DNA from: Candidatus Fermentibacterota bacterium
Lineage (GTDB): Bacteria > Fermentibacterota > Fermentibacteria > Fermentibacterales > JCC-6
DNA length: 40,349 nt
NCBI GenBank assembly: GCA_029571005.1
Contig: JAKPTG010000013.1
Location: forward strand, 1 to 40,349
Direction: 5' to 3'
Shown here piece by piece: positions 8,394 through 15,475 of this stretch. The notes under the pieces are model-generated. The model worked only from the letters and a program-made list of their open reading frames with translations. It had not been told where the DNA came from and made no database searches. The first letter of the stretch is position 1. Every line of letters starts with the position of its first letter. Made by a program: the position numbers and the translations under genes.

Positions 8394-10583
8394 TTATCGG
8401 GGCAGCAGCACCACCCTGGCCGTCGCGGTCCGTCCGGAGCCGGACGCCCTGATCAGATACAGCCCGGCGGGAGTACCCGGCTCGGGAATCCACACCGCTC
8501 CCCGGCCCGTATCCTCAAGAGATGCCGCGAGCCTCCCGGCGGAATCGTAAACCCGAAGGACCACGGTTCCCCCGAAAGGTCCGGCCACGGCCATGCTGAC
8601 AGAACCCCGGGAGGGGTTTGGGGAAGCGGTGAGGCGAAACGCTCCGGGGGTGTCGCCCTGGATTCCCAGCTGGTCCTCGGTGAGTTCCACCACTCCGAAT
8701 CCACGAAGTCCGGCGAAAAGTTGAGCCGAGGTGGCCCCGTAGGTCAGGTCCCAGACGCATCTTCCCTCGATCCCGGTGTTGAGGGGCTGCCACGTGTTCC
8801 CTTGGTCGGGGCTCCATACCACTCCGTTGCTTCCCGTGGCGTTGAAGACGTGTTCGTTCCTTTCGCCCAGAACCGCCCAGGAGAGCCCGGAGGAACCCGG
8901 GCACGGCTCCCAGGTTTCCCCCCTGTCCCAGGATCGGTATATCCCCCCGTCGGTGGCCAGATAGGCCGCCGGGTCGTCGCCCCACCGGGCGGACAGCCCC
9001 GGGTGGTAGGAGCCCGGCACCGGAACCGCGGTATAGGTGGCTCCTCCGTCGTCCGACCGGTAAACCCCTGTTCCGCTCTGTTGGAATGACACCAGGATCC
9101 TGAGCCCCCGGTCGGGGACATCCATCAGTTCTATGGACGGGTACAGCGCGAAGGGCAGCCCGCTCCCGGCGGTCCAGGTCCGGCCTCCGTCTGTGGTGTA
9201 GTGGACCCCGGCGGCGGCGGTGCCGGCCCAGGCACGATCGGGGTCGCCGGGGTCGAAGGCGACCGCAGTAACCTGGGTCCCCTGGAATCCCGCCGGAGCC
9301 CAGCTGTCCCCGTGATCGTCGGACCTGTAAACGCCCCCGGCGGTGGCCATGTACATCACCGGCCCCTGGTAGTGAAGGTCCGACCGGGGCTGGATATCGT
9401 AGATGGTCCAGTTTCCGGGTCCGGGGAATACGATGTCCCAATTGGCGCCCTGATCACTGCTCCGCCAGAGGCCGTGGTACTCGCCGCCGGCGAAGAGCGT
9501 TCCGGTGGAGGCACTGTACGCCACAGCGTGGATGAAGGTATTCCCGATGCCCTGCTGGGAGACCGCATAGGTTTCTCCCGGCCCCGGAGTCCTGTATACC
9601 CCGCCGTAGTGGCCCGCCAGGTATCCCGCCGAGGAGGCGCACCCCGCCTGCCAGTAGGAAGCCACGATACCGGAGGTGTTCAGGTTCCAGGTCTGGCCTC
9701 CGTCTGTGCTCTCGTACACCCCGGCCGCAGAGTTCACCGGCGCGTAGAGGTTCTCCCCGTCGCACACCGCCGGGGCGTAGCTTCCGCCGGACACGGCCAG
9801 GTCCCAGGTGGCTCCATGGTCCTGGGAAACGTAGAACCCGTCAGAATGGGTGAGAATGATGGTTTCGCCGGTGCCGAAAGGCGCCACGAGCAGCCCCCAC
9901 CCGGACCCTTCGGGACCCATGGGCGACCAGGACGCTCCGCCGTCGGTGCTCCTGTAAAGAGGCCGGGACAGGCCGGACATGGCAACGTACATGGTGTCGG
10001 GGTGGTCCGGATCACAGCCGAATCCCTTCATGAATCCCGTGCTGAGACCCACCTCCTCCCAGGTCGCCCCGCCGTCGGCGGAGCGCCTGATGCCGGTGTT
10101 GCCGGCGAGCCCGGCGATGAGCAGGTTCGGGTCCGCCGGAGAGACGCCTATCCCGATAACGTAGGAAGACGGCATGCCGGAGACGGTGGACCACGTGACG
10201 CCCCCGTCTTCGGAGACGTAGAGGCCGGTCCGGGTGGCGGCGTAGAACTTCGAATCCGGCGCCGCGCAGGCGTCGTTGACCTGGATGCCGAAAAGGCCGG
10301 TGGACTCCCAGGTCCGGCCTCCATCGGCGCTCCGCCACACCCCGCCGGCGTCGGAAGCCATGGAGAACCCGCAGGCGGCCAGCACCAGGTCGTTATCGCC
10401 GGGGGAGGCGGCCAGGGCCTTCACATTGCCTCCCCAGGGGCCGTTGCCGGTCCACTCGCCCTGCCCCAAAACGAAAGGAGCCGCGTCCATTCCCGGGGCG
10501 TATCCCGGGCCCGCCCCCTCCACGGGCAGCCCGGTCTCCCGATCCACGACTCCCAGCACCACCGCCAATACAAGTGCAAGCAT
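8394..10583 (-). CDS. Secreted BNR/Asp-box (sortilin-like) propeller with C-terminal sorting domain
   Basis: A 729-residue exported protein. ATG 10583 follows GGAGG and opens a short hydrophobic leader (MLALVLAVVLGVVD). The body has about twelve Asp-box motifs of the type S-x-D-x-G-x-T-W (for example RSADGGRTW, SEDGGVTW, ESTDGGQTW, RSWDRGETW, SPDQGNTW), spaced 40-60 residues apart, as in sialidase-like and VPS10/sortilin propellers. No sialidase catalytic set was identified, so enzyme activity is not claimed. The last 80 residues are a FlgD/T9SS-type Ig-like domain (SPNPSRGS, then VLRVYDSAGRL, then PAGLYLIRASG), shared with the S8 and M28 proteins here. It is likely surface-exposed or released through a type IX-like route. 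Confidence 0.85.
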   Translation of the reverse strand: MLALVLAVVLGVVDRETGLPVEGAGPGYAPGMDAAPFVLGQGEWTGNGPWGGNVKALAASPGDNDLVLAACGFSMASDAGGVWRSADGGRTWESTGLFGIQVNDACAAPDSKFYAATRTGLYVSEDGGVTWSTVSGMPSSYVIGIGVSPADPNLLIAGLAGNTGIRRSADGGATWEEVGLSTGFMKGFGCDPDHPDTMYVAMSGLSRPLYRSTDGGASWSPMGPEGSGWGLLVAPFGTGETIILTHSDGFYVSQDHGATWDLAVSGGSYAPAVCDGENLYAPVNSAAGVYESTDGGQTWNLNTSGIVASYWQAGCASSAGYLAGHYGGVYRTPGPGETYAVSQQGIGNTFIHAVAYSASTGTLFAGGEYHGLWRSSDQGANWDIVFPGPGNWTIYDIQPRSDLHYQGPVMYMATAGGVYRSDDHGDSWAPAGFQGTQVTAVAFDPGDPDRAWAGTAAAGVHYTTDGGRTWTAGSGLPFALYPSIELMDVPDRGLRILVSFQQSGTGVYRSDDGGATYTAVPVPGSYHPGLSARWGDDPAAYLATDGGIYRSWDRGETWEPCPGSSGLSWAVLGERNEHVFNATGSNGVVWSPDQGNTWQPLNTGIEGRCVWDLTYGATSAQLFAGLRGFGVVELTEDQLGIQGDTPGAFRLTASPNPSRGSVSMAVAGPFGGTVVLRVYDSAGRLAASLEDTGRGAVWIPEPGTPAGLYLIRASGSGRTATARVVLLPR

Positions 10584-10645
10584 CTCAACCTCCACGGACC
10601 GTTCTCAAGCGGTATGATTGGGTGTCAAAATGCCGGTAACGCCAC

Positions 10646-10745
10646 AAAAGAATCGCCGACAATGAAACACTCCGTTACCGCGACAATGCTCGGTTGGAAC
10701 TCGAAACTCAAGGGCTCGATTCCCGCAGGGGCGCCGGCGGATTCG
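10646..10745. repeat. 100-bp direct repeat, copy 1
   Basis: Identical over 100 bases to 13651-13750 in the same orientation, and extended to the left (GCCAC) with a one-base A-tract difference. The copies are 3,005 bp apart and bracket the exporter/lipoprotein gene pair. The copy ends 19 bp before the exporter stop codon. On the plus strand it contains a 28-codon open stretch from the ATG at 10662. No transposase or integrase lies between the copies. Confidence 0.95.
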
Positions 10746-10764
10746 TTCCCGGCGGTTGACGTGC

Positions 10765-12477
10765 CTATACGCGGATGGTTCTGTCGAGGCAGTCGGTGAG
10801 CGACTCGCGGTGGGAAATCGCAATGATCGTGGAATCCCTCATCTCGTGGAGGATGTTGGAGATCACGAGCCGTTCAAGCTCCGGGTCGAGGGCGGATGTG
10901 GACTCGTCGATAATGGCGATGAGAGGGTTTTTCAGGAAGAGCCGCGCCAGGGCGATCCTCTGTTTCTGCCCGCCGGAAAGCTCCCTGCCCCCGTCTCCGA
11001 TCAGCGTTTCGAGGCCGTCCGCGAAGGTGTCGGTGAACTGGAGAACCCCGGCTTTTTCGGCCGCGAGCCTGATTTCCATCGGGGAGGCTTCGGGCTTGGC
11101 GATGCGGATGTTCTCGGAAATCGTTCCGCTGAACATGTGGGGGGCCTGAAACACCAGCCCGACGTTCCGCCTCAGGGAGCGCAGCTTGATCGCATCTATG
11201 GGGGTGCCGCCTATCAGTATCCGCCCTTCGATCGGGGAACGGAGGCCGATGAGCAGCGACGCTATCGTAGTCTTGCCGGAACCACTCCTTCCCACCAGCG
11301 CGATTTTCTCTCCCCTCTTCACCGTGCAGCGGAAGGACTCGAGCAGTTTCTCGGAGTCGTCGTATCTGAAGGTAACGCCGTCGAAGACCAACTCCGGGAA
11401 CTCCGCCGGAAACTCCACCTTATCGCAATCCGACGCCTCTTCGGGTTCGCCTTCGTCAAGTATTGCAAACACCCTTTCGGCGGCGCCGAGGCCGGCCCTG
11501 CCTATGCCGACGGAGTTGATGAAGTTGTTTATCGGCCCGAGCACCAGGGCCATGTATCCCCAGAATGCGATCAGGTCGCCCATCGTCATTTCGCCGGAGA
11601 TGACGCCTTTCCCGCCGACCCAGAGCATCGCTCCCGCAATCAGCCAGATAAACAGGTCAACCGATTGAAACATGGCCTGAATGGTCTCCATGCGTATCTC
11701 ACGGGTTCTGAGGCAGTCGAAGGAACCGTTCAGTTTCCGCATCATGTGTTCTTTACCGTTGAGGCTCTTGGTCTCTGCCAATGCGGTCCAGAACTCCTTC
11801 AAACCCGAGGACACCCCGGCCTTGGCCTCCTGAACGAGATTGGAGGCCTTCTGTATCGGCCTGGTCGCGTCTTTCATGAGGAACATCATCAGCACGAAGA
11901 GCGGTATGACTATGGCGGTCAGTTTCAAGTTCAGATAGACCATAATCCCGATAATGGCCATGAATTGGAGCAGATCAGAGGCGAGCCCGACAATCACCGG
12001 CCCGTAGAGATCGCTCATTCTTTCTACATCCTGAAGTACCGTCGATATGATGCCGCCGGTATCCTTGCCCTCGAGACACCGCATCTTCAGTGAGAAGAGC
12101 CAGTCGGAAACGGCCTCCCGGACATCCCTTGCGGTGTTCTCCTGAATCCTTGCGAAGAGGAACCTCTGTGTGATCCGGCAGACGACCTGCAGCACGGCGA
12201 CGCCGAAGAGCAGCCCGACGACCTTTGCAAGTTCCCGTGTGGAGCCGCCCAGGGTGACGTTGTCTATGAGAAGCTTCTGTATCCATGGGCGGGCGATGGA
12301 GAGCGAGCTGACGACGACGGTGACGAGGAAGGCGACCAGGAGGGTCGGCCAGTACCTGAACATGTACGACAGGGTCCTCGAAAGAAGCGGGGTCGGGCGC
12401 CCGGCACCGCACCCCCCGTTTTGCTCCGCCCCGGTAGCCGCCTCCGCCGGGGCATTCCCTTTGCGCCCCTCAGTCAT
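10765..12477 (-). CDS. ABC exporter, fused membrane and ATPase domains
   Basis: A 570-residue half-transporter of the MsbA/MDR/peptide-exporter type. About six membrane helices lie in residues 40-310. The nucleotide-binding domain follows, with Walker A VGRSGSGKTT (395-404), signature LSGGQKQRIALAR (about 500), Walker B LIAIIDESTSALD (about 520) and H-loop ISHRE. There is no N-terminal C39 peptidase domain. The open frame continues upstream, but ATG 12477 overlaps the lipoprotein stop (ATGACTGA), so the two are translationally coupled. The coupling suggests that the exporter and lipoprotein act together, perhaps exporting a lipid, peptide or glycan. The base composition looks less GC-rich by eye than its neighbours, consistent with acquisition. 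Confidence 0.9.
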   Translation of the reverse strand: MTEGRKGNAPAEAATGAEQNGGCGAGRPTPLLSRTLSYMFRYWPTLLVAFLVTVVVSSLSIARPWIQKLLIDNVTLGGSTRELAKVVGLLFGVAVLQVVCRITQRFLFARIQENTARDVREAVSDWLFSLKMRCLEGKDTGGIISTVLQDVERMSDLYGPVIVGLASDLLQFMAIIGIMVYLNLKLTAIVIPLFVLMMFLMKDATRPIQKASNLVQEAKAGVSSGLKEFWTALAETKSLNGKEHMMRKLNGSFDCLRTREIRMETIQAMFQSVDLFIWLIAGAMLWVGGKGVISGEMTMGDLIAFWGYMALVLGPINNFINSVGIGRAGLGAAERVFAILDEGEPEEASDCDKVEFPAEFPELVFDGVTFRYDDSEKLLESFRCTVKRGEKIALVGRSGSGKTTIASLLIGLRSPIEGRILIGGTPIDAIKLRSLRRNVGLVFQAPHMFSGTISENIRIAKPEASPMEIRLAAEKAGVLQFTDTFADGLETLIGDGGRELSGGQKQRIALARLFLKNPLIAIIDESTSALDPELERLVISNILHEMRDSTIIAISHRESLTDCLDRTIRV

Positions 12478-13582
12478 ACCCCAGCGAGAACAGGACCATT
12501 TCGTCCCCGGTATCCTCTGTGAAGGCGGTGATGCCTCCCGATCCGACCGTGCATTTCTCGATGACTTCCTCCGGCGCGTCGGCGAGAACGACGGACTTGA
12601 GGAGCCCGCCGTCCGGGGCCCAGACATCGAATGTGACCCGGGGGTGTGAATCCCCCCTCTGTACCCACAGGTTGCCCTGGGCGTCAACGCCGAGGGACCG
12701 GATCAGAGGGTAGTACTCATCCGGGCTGTACCCTCCCGTGTATCCCTGGTCTTGCGCCGCCCGGCGCTCGAACGCCTCCCGTTCGAAATCGATTACGCTG
12801 TCCGGTTTCGGCACGCGCTGCAAATCCGACCGTTGCAGCAGGTGAAGGAGGCTTCCTTCCGAATCGTAGACCTGAACAAGGTATTCGCCCGCATCCGGAG
12901 CGATAAAGAACCTGTTGTCGGGGCTCGCCGTGTAAAGAATCCTCTCGATGTCCTCGTAGAGGAGGTGCGAAGTCTCCGGCGTCCAGTTCCACTCCTTGCT
13001 GAAGTAGCAGACCTCCGGTTCGCTCGAGGCGGTGTACCGGTTCACGTCGAATGATATGGAAACCCCGTTCTCACCGTTCTCGACATTGAGCATGGTTCCG
13101 ACGAAGGAGCTGTCTCCCATCGCATGGATGTCCCAGGGAACGGAAGACCGCCAGGAGATGGGAGCCCCCAGATAGTCGCCTTCCGCCGAGAAAAGAAGGG
13201 ATGTCATCGATCCGTTGTCGTTTACAAGCAGCCTGTCGTTGCCGAGTACCGTGAATCCGCCGGGAACGGAAATCTCCCCCGGCCCCTCGCCCCGCCGGCC
13301 GATCGAGCGAACGTAGGCGCCGTGGGAATCGAATTTCTCGATTCGGGACTGTACCCTGTCGAAGAAATAGGTGTTTCCTTCGCTGTCGTAGCATATCGAG
13401 CTTACATCAAGGATCGTTCCTGCGTCGGCAACGGTCAGCGTATCCAGGATGCGGAGGGTATCCGTCGGCGTACCGCCGTCCGATTCCGGGGCGGCGCCTT
13501 TTCTGCCTGCGCCGCATCCGCCCGGCAGCACCGAGAGTGCGAACAGTACACAGCCCAGCTTTTGCATTCTTTTCATTTTCAT
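12470..13582 (-). CDS. 6-bladed beta-propeller lipoprotein, paralogue of 3800-4912
   Basis: A 370-residue predicted lipoprotein. A Lys/Arg-rich start (MKMKRMQKLG) and hydrophobic core precede the lipobox LPGGC. The propeller body has the shared GRRGEGPGE motif near residue 100, repeated strands (FDSHGAYVRSIG, LFSAEGDYLG) and the late SLGVDAQGNLWVQRG blade. The length and these motifs mark it as a paralogue of the lipoprotein at 3800-4912. ATG 13582 follows AAGGCGG behind an A-rich stretch. It overlaps the exporter by 8 bp. Both lie inside the 3-kb segment bounded by the direct repeats. Confidence 0.8.
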   Translation of the reverse strand: MKMKRMQKLGCVLFALSVLPGGCGAGRKGAAPESDGGTPTDTLRILDTLTVADAGTILDVSSICYDSEGNTYFFDRVQSRIEKFDSHGAYVRSIGRRGEGPGEISVPGGFTVLGNDRLLVNDNGSMTSLLFSAEGDYLGAPISWRSSVPWDIHAMGDSSFVGTMLNVENGENGVSISFDVNRYTASSEPEVCYFSKEWNWTPETSHLLYEDIERILYTASPDNRFFIAPDAGEYLVQVYDSEGSLLHLLQRSDLQRVPKPDSVIDFEREAFERRAAQDQGYTGGYSPDEYYPLIRSLGVDAQGNLWVQRGDSHPRVTFDVWAPDGGLLKSVVLADAPEEVIEKCTVGSGGITAFTEDTGDEMVLFSLGYD

Positions 13583-13650
13583 CCGCCTTTTTTCTTTTTT
13601 TAGCGGCGTTTCCCGAAAAACACCGTTTTAGCTCTGCCCGCGGCGCCACA

Positions 13651-13750
13651 AAAAGAATCGCCGACAATGAAACACTCCGTTACCGCGACAATGCTCGGTT
13701 GGAACTCGAAACTCAAGGGCTCGATTCCCGCAGGGGCGCCGGCGGATTCG
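13651..13750. repeat. 100-bp direct repeat, copy 2
   Basis: Perfect match to 10646-10745. It sits about 70 bp upstream of the lipoprotein start, with its right end inside a gene remnant. A core resembling a tRNA T-arm (GGGCTCGATTCCC) lies inside the repeat, but no full tRNA can be folded from it. Confidence 0.95.
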
Positions 13751-13947
13751 CCCTGAACCGCCATGCCGACAAGAAGACTCTCCCGTTCGATGCGGACTAC
13801 GTCTGCCGGAGCGGGATTTTCTTCACCTGCTGCAACCTCAGGCCCGGCACTCCGGTCAGACTGAAAGTGGTTTCCGACAGCTTCCCTGCAGGGGTGGATT
13901 ACTTCTTCAACCCCACCGATGGCTGCGGAACGCATCTCAGGCTTTAG
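13741..13947 (+). pseudogene. C-terminal remnant of an unknown protein
   Basis: The plus strand holds a protein-like reading frame of about 65 codons that ends at TAG 13945-13947. It is rich in Cys and aromatic residues (DADYVCRSGIFFTCC, VRLKVVSDSFPAGVDYFF, NPTDGCGTHL). The frame has no start with an SD: to the left it runs straight into the direct repeat, where the only nearby ATG (13667) is in another frame and stops after 29 codons. The most economical reading is the 3' end of a gene cut by the event that placed the repeat. The family is not recognised. Confidence 0.45.
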
Positions 13948-13950
13948 AGA

Positions 13951-13980
13951 GAAAAAAAGCGCCGGGGAGTATCCCGGCGG
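13951..13980 (-). terminator. Rho-independent terminator of tRNA-Asp
   Basis: Read on the minus strand, a 7-bp stem (CGCCGGG paired with CCCGGCG, 13960-13979) is followed by CTTTTTTTC. It lies just beyond the tRNA-Asp 3' end, so it ends that transcript. Confidence 0.85.
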
Positions 13981-13992
13981 CCTCTGCCCCTT

Positions 13993-14069
13993 TGGCGGTC
14001 CGGACGAGACTCGAACTCGCAACTTCCGGCGTGACAGGCCGGTGCTCTAACCAATTGAACTACCGGACC
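13993..14069 (-). tRNA. tRNA-Asp (anticodon GTC)
   Basis: A 77-nt cloverleaf with CCA encoded. The acceptor GGTCCGG pairs with CCGGACC, the D stem is GTTC/GAGC, and the anticodon stem CCGGC/GCCGG holds loop CTGTCAC. The T arm has TTCGAGT in its loop, the discriminator is G and the end is CCA. It has its own promoter (14085-14113) and terminator (13951-13980). Confidence 0.97.
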
Positions 14070-14084
14070 GCGCAAAGAGTGTGG

Positions 14085-14113
14085 AAATATCTTCAAAAAC
14101 CCCGCCTTGTCAA
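14085..14113 (-). promoter_or_regulatory. Promoter of tRNA-Asp
   Basis: On the minus strand a consensus -35 (TTGACA) is followed after 17 bp by ATATTT (or GATATT at 16 bp) as the -10, about 15 bp before the tRNA 5' end. This is a typical sigma70 tRNA promoter. Confidence 0.75.
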
Positions 14114-14133
14114 GGGTGACGCACGGTCGGCCC

Positions 14134-14162
14134 TTGCCGTGGAACATGCGGGAAAATAGAAT
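14134..14162 (+). promoter_or_regulatory. Promoter of the selenoprotein pair
   Basis: TTGCCG and TAGAAT are separated by exactly 17 bp, followed by an A/T-rich start region and about 50 nt of leader before the first gene. It is divergent from the tRNA-Asp promoter. Confidence 0.6.
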
Positions 14163-14215
14163 ACTACTATCACTGCTGGGAAAGGAAATTCATCCTTCTG
14201 AAAGGGAGTCCACGG

Positions 14216-14815
14216 ATGAGAGTACCTTTGATTGCGTTGGCGCTGATGGGGTGCTGGGCCTCCGCCTACGACGTGGAGATCGGCTCCAACGACTTCCCCT
14301 ACAACGCACCGCTCTGCGCTAATTGAACCGAGTCTTTGCGCTACCAGGTGGTAGTGCTCGGCAGCGAAATCGGCAATGCGATGACCATCAACTCCTTCGC
14401 CTTCAAGCCCACTTCCGGGGAAGGCGTTGTATTCGACGAATTCACGGTTTACATGGGGCCCGCTGCGGGGAATACGCTGGGCAGCGACTTCATGGCGAAC
14501 TACTCCGGAAGCAGGACCAAGGTGTACAGCCACACCAGCGTATCCTTCGCTCCCAGCGGAGGCTGGGTGACCATCCCCCTGGATACTCCCTACTTCCACG
14601 CCGGAACCGGCAACCTGATAATAGAAGTGGAATGGCCGGACGGAGAACAGGAGATATACGCGGGTTACTGGACGACAACCGGTGCAAGGCTTCTTACCGC
14701 CTCCTACGGGAGTTCAACGGGGTACGCCTACGATTTCTGCCCGAACCTCCTACTCTCGGGCACCCTCGATCTGGCACCCATGACGTTCGGATCCATAAAG
14801 GCCACTTTTCAGTAG
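14216..14815 (+). CDS. Candidate secreted selenoprotein 1 (CxxU, TGA read as Sec)
   Basis: Read through one in-frame TGA (14324-14326, residue 37), this gene encodes 199 residues. ATG 14216 follows AAGGGAG. A signal peptide (MRVPLIALALMGCWASA) precedes the mature start YDVEIGSNDFPYN, then a C-x-x-U motif (CAN-Sec), then a beta-rich domain ending at TAG. The domain resembles small secreted beta-sandwich repeats of FCB bacteria (FTVYMGPAAGNTLGSDF, then GGWVTIPLDTPYFHAGTGNL). The paralogue at 14855-15475 has TGA at the same aligned position with conserved flanks on both sides (VE-G---FP-N-P-C--U). Conservation after the TGA rules out simple decay. A hairpin fitting the bacterial SECIS rules starts 1 nt after the TGA. 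Function is unknown; CxxU suggests thiol/selenol redox or metal binding outside the cytoplasm. Standard gene callers would report only a 36-aa fragment plus a headless ORF. Confidence 0.85.
14328..14361 (+). promoter_or_regulatory. Bacterial SECIS hairpin, selenoprotein 1
   Basis: Outer stem CCGA/TCGG, a one-sided bulge of six bases, then an 8-bp upper stem GCGCTACC/GGTAGTGC closed by loop AGGT. The loop begins 20 nt after the last base of the TGA. The known bacterial SECIS rules ask for a loop about 16-37 nt after UGA, a short loop with G in its first two bases and an upper stem of at least 4 bp; all are met. Confidence 0.8.
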
Positions 14816-14831
14816 CTTTCCACGTGGCAGC

Positions 14832-14878
14832 GGGCGCCGCCCCATGAGGTTCACATGAAGCTTCTCCGGGCGGCGCCC
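14832..14878 (+). promoter_or_regulatory. Hairpin enclosing the start site of selenoprotein 2
   Basis: GGGCGCCGCCC (14832-14842) is perfectly complementary to GGGCGGCGCCC (14868-14878). The 25-nt loop contains the GAGG ribosome-binding site and the ATG of selenoprotein 2 (14855). A mini-ORF of four codons (ATG 14844, peptide MRFT) ends in TGA overlapping that ATG (ATGA). The structure could hide or present the start site. Confidence 0.55.
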
Positions 14879-15475
14879 CTCTTTATGCTGTTCGGCATCG
14901 GAACGGCCCGGGGCGTGGAGGTCGGTTACTCCAGCTTCCCTATGAATGTGCCCTTCTGCGGTGGTTGACACCCGGAGATACGCTGCCAGGTGGCGGTGCC
15001 GGGAAGCGTGCTTGGGGGAAGCGGGGTGATGGGGATCGAGGTGCATTCACTGTCGTTCAGGGCCGCAGGCGCCGACAGTGTTTTCTTCGGGAGCTTCACC
15101 GTGCGGATGGGTGTCATGGCGGGCGATTCCATGGGGACGGACTTCGCCGGAAACCTTGACCGCGGAGGCGCCGTCGTCTTCCACAGGGACGACGTGGTGA
15201 TCCGGCCGGGCCGGGGTTGGATCACCCTCCCCCTCGATACCCCTTACGTCTTCCGGGGGTCGGAGAACCTGCTGGTGGAGATAACCAACAGCGGAGCCGA
15301 CGGCGGGCTCCTGTACTGCGGCTACTGGGAGACCGAAGACGTCCGCACCGTTTACAGCGAGAGCCATCTGGCGGCGGGCGGTGAGCTTTACCGCTTCTCG
15401 CCCCACATGTATCTCGGCGGCGACGCCTTCCTGGATATGGGGCCGTTTCGTGCAAAACCGGCCGGTGACGAGTAG
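14855..15475 (+). CDS. Candidate secreted selenoprotein 2 (CxxU, TGA read as Sec)
   Basis: Paralogue of the gene just upstream (39-bp gap), 206 residues if the TGA at 14966-14968 (residue 38) is read as selenocysteine. It has a signal peptide (MKLLRAAPLFMLFGIGTA), then VEVGYSSFPMNVPF, then CGG-Sec. The following beta-rich domain is collinear with the first protein: R-x-Q-V-x-V just after Sec, FTVRMGVMAGDSMGTDF, then GWITLPLDTPYVFRGSENL. It ends in a charged tail at TAG. It has its own SECIS-like hairpin with the same loop and spacing as gene 1. ATG 14855 has GAGG 6 bp upstream. The alternative of two independent nonsense mutations at one aligned codon, with coding continuing, is unlikely. The function is unknown. 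Confidence 0.85.
14971..15003 (+). promoter_or_regulatory. Bacterial SECIS hairpin, selenoprotein 2
   Basis: Outer stem CCCGG/CCGGG, a five-base one-sided bulge (AGATA), a 7-bp upper stem CGCTGCC/GGCGGTG and loop AGGT. The loop starts 20 nt after the TGA, exactly as in gene 1. One upper-stem pair is A-T in gene 1 and G-C here, a compensatory change that supports the fold over mere coding conservation. Confidence 0.8.

Noticed and set aside
10646-10745. The repeat as a tRNA fragment or attC site
   Set aside because: Only a short T-arm-like core (GGGCTCGATTCCC) is present; no full tRNA fold and no integron core sites.
9201-10799. Plus-strand open frame opposite the BNR gene
   Set aside because: It is an antisense shadow: the Asp-box repeats on the minus strand are unmistakable.
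10646-13750. A diversity-generating retroelement (template/variable repeat pair)
   Set aside because: The repeats are identical, with no A-specific changes, and no reverse transcriptase is present.
14216-15475. TGA reassigned genome-wide as a sense codon (as in Gracilibacteria/SR1)
   Set aside because: Many genes here end in TGA at tight overlaps with the next start (for example at 22111, 30219, 31865, 37332, 38436), so TGA is a normal stop in this genome.
14216-15475. The split ORFs as ordinary pseudogenes or sequencing errors
   Set aside because: Two paralogues would need the same nonsense change at the same aligned codon, both followed by an intact frame and a matching hairpin.
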